From: Pseudomonadota bacterium
Lineage (GTDB): Bacteria; Desulfobacterota; Desulfobacteria; Desulfobacterales; Desulfobacteraceae
DNA length: 5,081 nucleotides
Reading direction: 5' to 3'
NCBI GenBank assembly: GCA_018812385.1
Contig: JAHJDU010000178.1
Location: forward strand, 1 to 5,081
The notes below the pieces were generated by a model. It was not told the origin of the DNA and did no database searches. It saw nothing but the letters and a program-made list of their open reading frames with translations. Shown piece after piece: positions 1-5,081 of this stretch (position 1 is the stretch's first letter; each line of letters opens with the position of its first letter). The translations under genes and the position numbers were made by a program.

Positions 1-33
1 AAATTTATCTAACATATTCTCACCCTCAAAGCC

Positions 34-81
34 AAAAAAAGTACGAGTGATCCACTTAGGTTAACATGGATCACCCGAACT
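34..81 (-). terminator. Rho-independent terminator downstream of the CaiB remnant
   Basis: Read on the minus strand, positions 81-67 and 54-40 form an imperfect inverted repeat around a 12-nt loop (55-66). Of 15 positions, 13 are Watson-Crick pairs, one (46/75) is a U-G wobble in the minus-strand RNA, and one (43/78) is a U-U mismatch. The core arm is TGGATCAC against GTGATCCA. The stem runs directly into seven T residues (40-34 on the minus strand). This is the classic intrinsic terminator layout and it works only in the minus direction. It lies about 135 nt past the CaiB stop codon and probably ended the transcript of the original SDR-CaiB operon. Confidence 0.75.
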
Positions 82-214
82 GAGAACGGAGTATAATGAA
101 TGGCATTACATTACAGTCTGACTCAATACTAATATACCACAACGTAGCACGTCAAGTATTATTTAGGATAGGCAGATCAAACTTTCTGCTCATTATGAAA
201 TCTACAAACCCGGA
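82..214. other. Short noncoding stretch, nothing recognised
   Basis: This segment lies between the CaiB stop codon and the terminator hairpin. I see no credible reading frame with a ribosome binding site, and no strong repeat beyond a 5-bp GCAGA/TCTGC inverted repeat near 172-189. It is probably the 3' untranslated region of the minus-strand operon, although a longer lost coding stretch cannot be excluded because the locus is visibly eroded. Confidence 0.5.
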
Positions 215-526
215 CTATATAATCCCCTGATCATACAGATCCTGGATCTGTTCTTGGGAATAGCCTAAATCTCCAAGAATCTGGGTTGTGCTTTGACCGA
301 AATCCACTGGCAGGGAGGCTACACGCCCGGGGGGTTGCGATAATTTTATCGGGATGCCCTGGATAAAGTTTTCCTTTTCATCTTTCATAAGGATCTGTCT
401 TTCTTTGAAAAGCTTAGTCTGAACAGCTTCATCCAGCGTTTTTACAGGGCTTACGCAGACATCCAGGTCCTTGAACATCTCTTCCCAATGTAAAAGGGGT
501 AGAGCCACGCATATTTCTTTCCAGAA
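215..526 (-). pseudogene. CaiB/BaiF family CoA-transferase (AMACR-like), 3' remnant
   Basis: The frame ending in TAG at 215-217 encodes the C-terminus of a class III CoA-transferase / alpha-methylacyl-CoA racemase. Recognisable pieces are FWKEICVAL, then WEEMFKDLDVCVSPVKTL (the conserved 'D-CV-PV-TL-EA' region), and a tail rich in GQ-T--IL--LGYS with an acidic helix. Family members are about 370-400 residues; only about 100 remain here, with no start codon or ribosome binding site of their own. The same frame extends upstream to an ATG at 604, but that part is out-of-frame SDR sequence and not CaiB. Between FWKEICVAL and WEEMFKDLD relatives usually carry roughly 35-40 more residues, so a second in-frame internal deletion is likely. 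Such enzymes move CoA between acyl groups or epimerise 2-methylacyl-CoAs; this remnant cannot, because the N-terminal CoA-binding and catalytic Asp region is absent. Family call is firm; exact substrate unknown. Confidence 0.8.
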
Positions 527-1049
527 AAGGAAGCGTGATACCGACAAGAGCTGCCTTGGAGGCTGTATAGGCCACCTGGCCGACCTGGCCTTCATAGGCG
601 GCAATCGAGGAAGTATTAATGATCACACCTTTTTCACCGTCTGCATTTGGATCGTTTTCCATCATTTTCAATGTAGCATGTCGAATAACATTTAAAGTGC
701 CTGAAAGATTGACTGCCATGGTTTTTTCAAATTTATCCATAGGCATGGGGCCGTCCTTTCCAATCACTTTTTCAGGAAAACCGATACCCGCACAATTAAT
801 GGTGAAATGAACCGCTCCAAAAGTCTCCATAACCTCCTGGACAGCGTGTTTAACATTTTGATCATCTGCAACATTGGTTTTAATGAAACAAACTTTTCCC
901 TTATATTCATCTACAAGGCCTTCTGCTTTTTCTTCATTCAGATCAAAAATGGCTGCTCTTCCGCCTTTTTGGACCATCAGCCTGACACAGGCCATGCCAA
1001 GCCCGGATGCACCACCCGTTACAATGGCAACTTTGTCGAAAATATTCAT
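527..1049 (-). pseudogene. HSD10-like short-chain dehydrogenase (SDR), 5' part only
   Basis: Starts with ATG at 1049-1047 behind a strong AAGGAGAG site. It shows a full classical SDR N-terminal half: TGGASGLG nucleotide-binding loop (residues 11-18), Asp36 at the end of beta-2 (favours NAD over NADP), NCAG at 85-88, Asn114, Ser148 in NTSS, and Tyr161-x3-Lys165. The sequence most resembles type-2 3-hydroxyacyl-CoA dehydrogenases (HSD10 group: IINTSSIAAYEGQVGQ and YTASK, then VGITLP), which oxidise 3-hydroxyacyl-CoA in beta-oxidation or branched-chain degradation. Homology stops after Pro174 (codon 528-530). The usual length is about 255 residues, so the substrate loop and oligomer interface are missing. 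The frame runs on to a stop at 429 with 32 residues that are out-of-frame CaiB sequence. Transcription may continue, but the product would be a truncated fusion and probably inactive. Assembly error is the main alternative to a real deletion. Confidence 0.85.
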
Positions 1050-1055
1050 TGATCT

Positions 1056-1063
1056 CTCCTTTT
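1056..1063 (-). promoter_or_regulatory. Ribosome binding site of the SDR fragment
   Basis: Minus-strand AAAAGGAG lies a few bases upstream of the ATG at 1049. It is a strong Shine-Dalgarno match at good spacing, which fixes the SDR start and shows that the 5' end of this broken gene is still intact. Confidence 0.8.
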
Positions 1064-1209
1064 TAATTCCTTATGTATGCTATAATTTAGCTTTTACGAG
1101 ACATTTGCCTTTTGATGGCGTTTTGGCCATAAACATTTGCGCAATGGTAAAATCAAAGATGTTTATCTGTATCAGCCTTAAAAGAACTTAAAAAAAATAT
1201 TGATAGGTG

Positions 1210-1238
1210 ATGATACCTTTTAAAAAATTCAATATCAA
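1210..1238 (-). promoter_or_regulatory. Candidate sigma-70 promoter for the SDR/CaiB operon
   Basis: On the minus strand TTGATA (1238-1233) and TATCAT (1215-1210) are separated by 17 bases; each hexamer matches 5 of 6 consensus bases. A transcript starting here would have a leader of roughly 150 nt before the SDR start. In AT-rich DNA such matches occur by chance, so this is a prediction. Confidence 0.45.
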
Positions 1239-1262
1239 TACTGTATGAATTTAAAATTTTCC

Positions 1263-1291
1263 TTGTTTATATTGCCAATTAATTCTATAAA
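1263..1291 (+). promoter_or_regulatory. Candidate sigma-70 promoter for ppaC
   Basis: TTGTTT (1263-1268) and TATAAA (1286-1291) are 17 bases apart. The predicted start near 1298 would give a leader of about 100 nt that includes the dyad at 1303-1314 and the hairpin at 1336-1361. The -35 box is only a partial match and the region is AT-rich, so confidence is limited. Confidence 0.4.
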
Positions 1292-1302
1292 ATATTGCAA
1301 TT

Positions 1303-1314
1303 TTTGTATACAAA
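1303..1314. promoter_or_regulatory. TTTGTATACAAA dyad, possible operator
   Basis: A perfect 12-bp palindrome lies just downstream of the candidate ppaC promoter, where a bound repressor could block transcription. ATTG and CAAT half-sites flank it at slightly unequal distances (1294-1297 and 1318-1321). No known regulator is assigned, and a short AT-rich palindrome can arise by chance. Confidence 0.3.
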
Positions 1315-1335
1315 TTACAATAAATAAAAACGGAA

Positions 1336-1361
1336 GATGATCTTATCGGTATAAGGTCATC
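1336..1361 (+). promoter_or_regulatory. Stem-loop in the ppaC 5' leader
   Basis: GATGATCTTAT (1336-1346) and ATAAGGTCATC (1351-1361) pair over 11 positions around the tetraloop CGGT. In the plus-strand RNA ten pairs are Watson-Crick and one (1341/1356) is U-G. The stem ends 38 nt before the ppaC start and 25 nt before its ribosome binding site. No T-run follows, so it is not an intrinsic terminator. It could stabilise the mRNA 5' end, act in translational control, or be a DNA operator; the sequence does not say which. Confidence 0.6.
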
Positions 1362-1386
1362 AAAGGCAGAAGCAAGAATAAAAAAT

Positions 1387-1391
1387 GGAGG
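1387..1391 (+). promoter_or_regulatory. Ribosome binding site that fixes the ppaC start at 1400
   Basis: GGAGG sits 8 nt before the ATG at 1400. An in-frame upstream ATG at 1385 overlaps this motif (ATGGAGG) and has no good site of its own. Starting at 1400 gives MSTLVFGHKNPDTDS, the standard N-terminus of the family, so the upstream ATG is rejected. Confidence 0.85.
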
Positions 1392-1399
1392 TAGGTTTT

Positions 1400-2320
1400 A
1401 TGTCAACTTTAGTATTTGGTCACAAAAATCCAGACACAGATTCAGTCTGTGCTGCGATTGCACTTGCAGATCTTAAAAAAAAACTTGGCGAGGATATTGC
1501 CCCGACAATTCAAGGTAATTTGACTCCTGAATCTAGTTTTGTACTCAAAAAATTCGGTGTTGCAGGACCCGAGGTTGTTACTTCTTATGCAGGGAAAAAT
1601 GTATATCTTGTAGATCATTCCGATCTTTCACAGAGCCCTGACGATCTTGGTGACGCCAATATTCTTGGCATTGTTGATCACCATAAACTTGGCGATGTAA
1701 CAACAAGGCAGCCGCTTGAATGCTGGATATGGCCTGTTGGCTGCAGTTGCACGGTTATTGCATCCATGTATAATTATTTTGATGTTGAAATACCAAAAGA
1801 TATTGCAGGTATCATGCTTTGCGCTATTCTTTCCGATACAGTTATTTTCAAATCAGCCACCTGCACTGATACTGATAAAAAAATATGTGCCCAGCTTTCT
1901 GAAATATGCGGGGAAAGTGATCTGGAAGCTTTGGGTATTGAGATGTTCAAGGTTAAATCAGCAGTAGAAGGCACCCCCATCCGTGAGCTTGTTTTCCGTG
2001 ATTACAAAGATTTTAACATGAGCGGAAAAGGAATTGGCGTCGGACAGCTTGAACTGGTTGATCTTTCCATTGTTGACAATATCAAGGCTGACCTGGAAAA
2101 AGATATTCAGGCACTTAAAAAAGAAAAAGGTCATCACAGTGTATTCCTTATGCTGACAGATATCATGAAAGAAGGCACAGAGCTTTTGATTGCTTCAGAT
2201 GATGAATCAATTGTTGAAAAAGCGTTTGGTGTTGCTCCTGCTGGCGGGAAAGCATGGCTGCCCGGCATTATGAGCCGTAAAAAACAAATCATTCCTTATC
2301 TTGAAAAAACACTTGGATAA
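1400..2320 (+). CDS. ppaC: Manganese-dependent inorganic pyrophosphatase (family II, DHH type)
   Basis: A cytosolic enzyme that hydrolyses pyrophosphate to two phosphates using Mn2+ (or Co2+). The 306-residue product has the usual length and two-domain layout: N-terminal DHH domain (about 1-185) and C-terminal DHHA2 domain (about 190-306). All six metal ligands known from Bacillus subtilis PpaC are in place at a constant offset: His8, Asp12 and Asp14 (GHKNPDTDS), Asp72 (VDHSD), His94 in the DHH motif 93-95, and Asp146 (LSDT). The substrate-binding SRKKQ motif is at 292-296. No CBS or DRTGG regulatory insert is present, so it is the simple, non-nucleotide-regulated form. In sulfate reducers pyrophosphate is released by ATP sulfurylase during sulfate activation and its removal pulls that reaction forward; that role here is inferred from the presumed host. 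The gene is monocistronic: divergent from the SDR fragment, convergent with the kinase, with its own leader hairpin and terminator. Confidence 0.96.
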   Translation: MSTLVFGHKNPDTDSVCAAIALADLKKKLGEDIAPTIQGNLTPESSFVLKKFGVAGPEVVTSYAGKNVYLVDHSDLSQSPDDLGDANILGIVDHHKLGDVTTRQPLECWIWPVGCSCTVIASMYNYFDVEIPKDIAGIMLCAILSDTVIFKSATCTDTDKKICAQLSEICGESDLEALGIEMFKVKSAVEGTPIRELVFRDYKDFNMSGKGIGVGQLELVDLSIVDNIKADLEKDIQALKKEKGHHSVFLMLTDIMKEGTELLIASDDESIVEKAFGVAPAGGKAWLPGIMSRKKQIIPYLEKTLG

Positions 2321-2368
2321 AAGGTAACTATAAAGAGTTTAGGGATAGACCAAAAGACGATTCTATGC

Positions 2369-2416
2369 CATTTAGGAGAAATGCCAATATTGGCATTTCT
2401 CCTAAATGTAATTTTT
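2369..2416 (+). terminator. Perfect 40-bp palindrome plus T-run, terminator of ppaC
   Basis: Positions 2369-2388 are the exact reverse complement of 2389-2408, with the centre in CCAATATTGG. In RNA the hairpin would have about 18 paired bases and a tiny loop. It is followed on the plus strand by TAATTTTT (2409-2416), which suits an intrinsic terminator for ppaC, 48 nt after its stop codon. On the minus strand only a weak TTTT follows some distance away, so termination in that direction is less convincing although the stem is symmetrical. Confidence 0.75.
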
Positions 2417-2457
2417 CCAGAGATTTTATTATTTACTATTCTACGGGCAGGGGCAGC

Positions 2458-2483
2458 AAAAACCCATGGTCTGGTTCCATGAC
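2458..2483 (-). terminator. Possible weak terminator of the hybrid kinase gene
   Basis: Directly after the kinase stop codon the minus strand reads CATGG (2481-2477), a 7-nt loop, CCATG (2469-2465), two G residues and TTTTT (2462-2458). The stem is only 5-6 bp, short for an intrinsic terminator, but its position and the T-run fit. GGTC/GACC offers an alternative pairing. The 40-bp palindrome further on could serve as back-up. Confidence 0.4.
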
Positions 2484-4457
2484 CTATCTTCCTGAAGGGG
2501 TCTTAAACACTGTATTCAATTTTTCAGACAATTTTGCGATATCAAAAGGTTTTGAAATAAATCCATTGCATCCTTTTTTCATCATTTTTTGGATTTCTTT
2601 TTCCCGGCTGTAACCTGAGGATACCAACACTCTCATTCCCGGATCAAGTGTCCTTATTTTTTCAAAGGTTTCCTCTCCATTCATCCGAGGCATTACCATA
2701 TCAAGGATAACAAGATCTATTTTTTGATTTTTGGCTTTTAAAACCTCTATAGCGTCAAACCCATTTGAGACTGCTTTAACTTGATATCCAAGATGTTCCA
2801 ACATCTCTGAACAAACTTCGATCACCCCTTTTTCATCATCAACCAATAAAACCATGCCTTTTCCATTGAAAATCATCTCTTTTTCTTCAGACACTTTACC
2901 AGGGGTTATCTTTGCCCGGCTGGCTGGCAGGAAAAACATAAAAGAGCTGCCTTTTCCCGGCTTGCTCGTGACCTTAAATATTCCCTTATGGCTCTTTATA
3001 ATCCCATAGGCTGTGGCAAGACCAAGACCGGTGCCCTGACCTCTTTCTTTTGTAGTGAAAAACGGATCAAATATCCGTGTCATAATCTCATCATTCATTC
3101 CAATGCCCGTGTCCGTGACCGTCACTTTTACATATGCGCCGCTCTTTTCAAGCCCAAACTCATCCACCTTAAATTCATCCATAACAAAATTTTCAGATTT
3201 TATGAGAATTTTACCACCATTCGGCATTGCCTGCCACGCATTGACAAAAAGGTTCATTAATACCTGTTTAATCAAGCCTTCATCCACTATGGTTCCCCAT
3301 AATTGCTTGTCCAGATATTGCTCAATCCATATATCTTTTTTTGTCCTGCCAAACAATTTTGCTGTCATTTTTAAAAGATAATTCAGGTTAACAAGACTGG
3401 TCTCCTGGGATGTTTTCTGTGCAAACCCCAATAATTGCTTGGCCATTTCCGCACCACTGAAAACATAGGCATCAATATTGGAAAGCCTTTTATATTCTTC
3501 GCTGCCCTGTTCAAACCCGCTTTTTACAAGGGATGAATATCCTTGAATACCCATTAGGATATTATTAAAATCATGGGCAATTCCTCCGGCAAGGGTTCCA
3601 ATAGCGTCCATTTTCTGGGCCTGCCTAAGCTGGTCTTCCAGGGCCACTCTTTCTGTCACATCCCTTGCCACAGCATATACACCGTTGAATTCCGCTCTAT
3701 TATCACTGGCAGGCAAATGCATGGGAGTTGTTTTAAGTTCCATAAAAGCAAATGATTCATATGGATCATATTGTGAGGTTTTATGTCCTGCCTTTTTAAA
3801 CCTGAAAAGCATATCCTGCCCGTCATTGATCTGTTTGTCATATTTGTCAAACCGTGTCAGGATGGAGGCTTTTGAAAGGTCTTCCTTATGAAGAATATCT
3901 TTAAAACCCGTTCCGATCAAATCTTTTTTAGCAAATCCCAGAACCTTTTCAAACTGAGGGTTAACAAAGGTAAAACAGCCCTGCTTATCAAGGGTAAAAA
4001 TTAGATCCGGAGAATTATTCACCATGTATTCATATTGTCTCTCAGATGCTTCAAGTCTTGCAGACACAGCTTTTTTATCTGCTATCAATTTTTTCTGGGA
4101 AAGTGCATTTTTTACAGTTTTCACCAGCTCTGCATATTCAAAAGGCTTTTTAAGATAATCCCAGGCACCGATTTTAAGGGCTCTGATGGCAGATTCAACA
4201 GATGCATAGCCTGTGATAATAATAATCAAGGCCTCTTCATCTATGGCAAAAATATGTTCCATTACTTCATACCCATTCATTCCGGGCATGCTCACATCAA
4301 GCAATACAAGATCAAATTTTTGTTGCTCAAATATCCTTATTGCTTCATTGCCGTCATAGGCACCTGTTGTTTGAAAACCTTCTCTTTTCAAGCAAAGAGT
4401 AATATTTTCAACAATCCTTTTTTCGTCATCAACAACAAGTATATGTTTCGGACTCAT
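2484..4457 (-). CDS. Hybrid sensor histidine kinase: receiver-PAS-kinase-receiver
   Basis: A 657-residue phosphorelay protein. Domains in order: receiver 1 (about 4-120; Asp10/Asp11, phospho-acceptor Asp54, Thr82, Lys104), a helical linker (115-145, probably coiled coil), PAS (about 141-268), HisKA (about 280-350; His295 in GTLAGGIAHDFNNIL), HATPase_c (about 390-512; N box Asn406, DTGIG 449-453, IFDPFFTTK, GQGTGLGLA 473-481), and receiver 2 (about 535-650; Asp540/Asp541, Asp586, Ser614, Lys636). All catalytic residues are present. There is no signal peptide or membrane segment, so it acts in the cytosol and is likely driven by phosphorylation of receiver 1 by another kinase and by whatever the PAS domain senses. 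No DNA-binding or HPt domain is present; output must go through a separate partner not seen here. ATG at 4457 is chosen because MSPKHILVVDDE is a complete receiver start; the upstream ribosome binding site is poor. It follows the flavoprotein gene by 54 bp on the same strand. Ligand and target are unknown. Confidence 0.93.
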   Translation of the reverse strand: MSPKHILVVDDEKRIVENITLCLKREGFQTTGAYDGNEAIRIFEQQKFDLVLLDVSMPGMNGYEVMEHIFAIDEEALIIIITGYASVESAIRALKIGAWDYLKKPFEYAELVKTVKNALSQKKLIADKKAVSARLEASERQYEYMVNNSPDLIFTLDKQGCFTFVNPQFEKVLGFAKKDLIGTGFKDILHKEDLSKASILTRFDKYDKQINDGQDMLFRFKKAGHKTSQYDPYESFAFMELKTTPMHLPASDNRAEFNGVYAVARDVTERVALEDQLRQAQKMDAIGTLAGGIAHDFNNILMGIQGYSSLVKSGFEQGSEEYKRLSNIDAYVFSGAEMAKQLLGFAQKTSQETSLVNLNYLLKMTAKLFGRTKKDIWIEQYLDKQLWGTIVDEGLIKQVLMNLFVNAWQAMPNGGKILIKSENFVMDEFKVDEFGLEKSGAYVKVTVTDTGIGMNDEIMTRIFDPFFTTKERGQGTGLGLATAYGIIKSHKGIFKVTSKPGKGSSFMFFLPASRAKITPGKVSEEKEMIFNGKGMVLLVDDEKGVIEVCSEMLEHLGYQVKAVSNGFDAIEVLKAKNQKIDLVILDMVMPRMNGEETFEKIRTLDPGMRVLVSSGYSREKEIQKMMKKGCNGFISKPFDIAKLSEKLNTVFKTPSGR

Positions 4458-4468
4458 TTAATATCCAC

Positions 4469-4499
4469 ATTATAATTAATATTATTTTTATATTGACAA
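4469..4499 (-). promoter_or_regulatory. Candidate promoter in the 54-bp gap before the hybrid kinase
   Basis: On the minus strand TTGTCA (4499-4494, 5 of 6 consensus) and TATAAT (4474-4469, 6 of 6) are 19 bases apart, slightly longer than ideal. TATAAT ends only 11 nt before the kinase ATG, so a transcript from it would have an almost absent leader, in line with the lack of a clear ribosome binding site. The gap is very AT-rich and a chance match is possible. Confidence 0.3.
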
Positions 4500-4511
4500 T
4501 TAAGGCAAATT

Positions 4512-5081
4512 TTATCCAATGACCTTGGATTTTTCATAACAGACAAGGCCGCATCTTAAACATCTGTTTGCTTCATCCCGGGCTTGTTCTTCTGAAAAGC
4601 CCGTTGAAAATTTATCAATGGAATTCTTTTCAGCCCGACCCAATTCCATGATAATTTTGGGAAAGGTACCAACATTATTCAAAGATGAAACATCCTGAAG
4701 CATAGTTTGTTCTGTAATAAATTTGGAAGGCTCCTGAAATTGGATTCCATACATCAGGTTATGAATTGCTGCCGCAGCTTTTCTGCCACCATTGATAGCT
4801 GCCACAGCAGAAGAATACTCACTGATGGAATCTTGACTTGAAAGCAACCCCAGTTCTTTGTTTGAATCAGGTTTTTTCTGCAATTCATGACCTTCCCAGG
4901 CCAGTGGCCCGTTATTTTCAATCAGGTCTTCTTCCCCATCCTGAACTTCTTTTCTTACAGGAATAAACACAAGTTCCGGAAATCTGCCCGAACCAATGAT
5001 CAAGGTATCTGTATCTAGAACCTGTTTCATTCCCGTATCAAGATCTGCATATTCAATTGCATTTAACTGCCCATCTTCACC
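4512..5081 (-). CDS. GltD-like FAD/NAD(P) oxidoreductase with C-terminal Fe-S cysteine motif, C-terminal part
   Basis: The frame is open to the right edge and gives the last 189 residues of a larger protein; the N-terminus lies outside the window. An internal ATG at 5030 is not the start, because the frame and sequence continue upstream of it (GEDGQLNAIEYADLDTG). It resembles the second half of glutamate-synthase small-subunit-like flavoproteins: DADT-type segment (DTDTLIIGSGRFPE), the FAD-contacting region ending in Asp84 (LLSSQDSIS), then AAINGGRKAAAAI matching the family's EAI--GR-AA helix, and the EA-RCL-CG tail. Cys174, Cys177 and Cys181 (CLRCGLVC) lie within the last 16 residues and suggest an Fe-S ligand set. 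Related proteins pass electrons between NAD(P)H and Fe-S partners; true glutamate synthase is not implied, as no large subunit is seen. The usual GGD triplet is SQD here. Family confidence is fair, reaction unknown. It probably shares an operon with the downstream hybrid kinase. Confidence 0.75.
   Translation of the reverse strand, partial: GEDGQLNAIEYADLDTGMKQVLDTDTLIIGSGRFPELVFIPVRKEVQDGEEDLIENNGPLAWEGHELQKKPDSNKELGLLSSQDSISEYSSAVAAINGGRKAAAAIHNLMYGIQFQEPSKFITEQTMLQDVSSLNNVGTFPKIIMELGRAEKNSIDKFSTGFSEEQARDEANRCLRCGLVCYEKSKVIG

Larger units (their letters stand above)
1050..1399. other. Divergent intergenic region between the SDR fragment and ppaC
   Basis: About 350 AT-rich bases without a credible gene; small plus-strand frames here lack ribosome binding sites and family features. 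It holds a minus-strand promoter candidate (1210-1238), a plus-strand promoter candidate (1263-1291), a TTTGTATACAAA dyad (1303-1314), a leader hairpin (1336-1361) and both ribosome binding sites. The 8-mer ACATTTGC occurs twice in direct orientation (1101-1108 and 1133-1140), within the likely leader of the SDR transcript; its significance is unclear. Confidence 0.7.

Noticed and set aside
527..604. Upstream extension of the CaiB frame to the ATG at 604 (MPPMKARSARW…)
   Set aside because: This part is the SDR coding sequence read in another frame; it has no CaiB similarity and no ribosome binding site.
1101..1140. Two direct copies of ACATTTGC as a possible regulator site or small repeat array
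   Set aside because: Only two 8-mers in AT-rich DNA with no supporting symmetry; noted in the intergenic entry but too weak to call a feature.
619..1191. Plus-strand open frames antisense to the SDR and running into the intergenic region
   Set aside because: They mirror the real minus-strand gene, have no ribosome binding sites and encode no recognisable domain.
1385..1399. Upstream ATG as the start of ppaC
   Set aside because: It overlaps the GGAGG site itself and adds MEVGF, which the family lacks; the ATG at 1400 is correctly spaced and gives the standard N-terminus.
2321..2483. Possible small gene between ppaC and the kinase (frame starting at 2365)
   Set aside because: The frame starts inside the 40-bp palindrome, reads through its hairpin and then antisense to the kinase 3' end; it has no coding character.
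2988..4475. Several plus-strand frames of 60-146 codons opposite the hybrid kinase
   Set aside because: They are antisense shadows of a gene with complete, ordered domains; their translations look random.
1..5081. CRISPR array, insertion sequence, tRNA, toxin-antitoxin or phage genes
   Set aside because: No regularly spaced repeats, transposase motifs, tRNA-like cloverleaf or small paired genes could be found on either strand.

Overview
The window looks like ordinary chromosomal DNA from an anaerobic deltaproteobacterium (Desulfobacterota), most likely a sulfate reducer of the Desulfobacterales type. This placement is inferred from gene content: a manganese-dependent inorganic pyrophosphatase, a GltD-like Fe-S flavoprotein, a cytosolic receiver-PAS-kinase-receiver hybrid, and acyl-CoA metabolism genes of the SDR and CaiB kind. 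AT-rich intergenic DNA fits. It was not tested by any database search.

Left part (about 1-1049, minus strand): a decayed acyl-CoA metabolism locus. The first 174 codons of an HSD10-like short-chain dehydrogenase (SDR) run, out of frame, straight into the 3' end of a CaiB/BaiF (AMACR-like) CoA-transferase gene. The SDR keeps a strong ribosome binding site, its NAD-binding motifs and its catalytic Asn-Ser-Tyr-Lys set, but loses about 80 C-terminal residues. The CaiB remnant keeps only about the last 100 residues and probably has a second, in-frame internal deletion. A convincing minus-strand terminator lies downstream at 34-81, so the ends of the old operon survive and its middle is gone.

Middle (1050-2320): a divergent AT-rich intergenic region holds candidate promoters for both directions, a TTTGTATACAAA dyad and a strong hairpin in the leader of the next gene. 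That gene, on the plus strand, is an intact ppaC (1400-2320) with all metal ligands of the family.

Right part (2321-5081): a convergent intergenic region carries a perfect 40-bp palindrome followed by a T-run (ppaC terminator), plus a small minus-strand hairpin with a T-run just after the kinase stop codon. The hybrid kinase/response regulator (2484-4457, minus) lies 54 bp downstream of the C-terminal part of a GltD-like flavoprotein oxidoreductase that enters from the right edge (4512-5081, minus). The two may be co-transcribed, although a promoter-like sequence in the 54-bp gap could drive the kinase alone.

I found no CRISPR array, transposase, tRNA, rRNA or defence system. The most notable items are the SDR/CaiB deletion scar, the 40-bp palindrome, the ppaC leader hairpin, and the unusual C-terminus of the flavoprotein. 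I do not see a clearly new biological system here.
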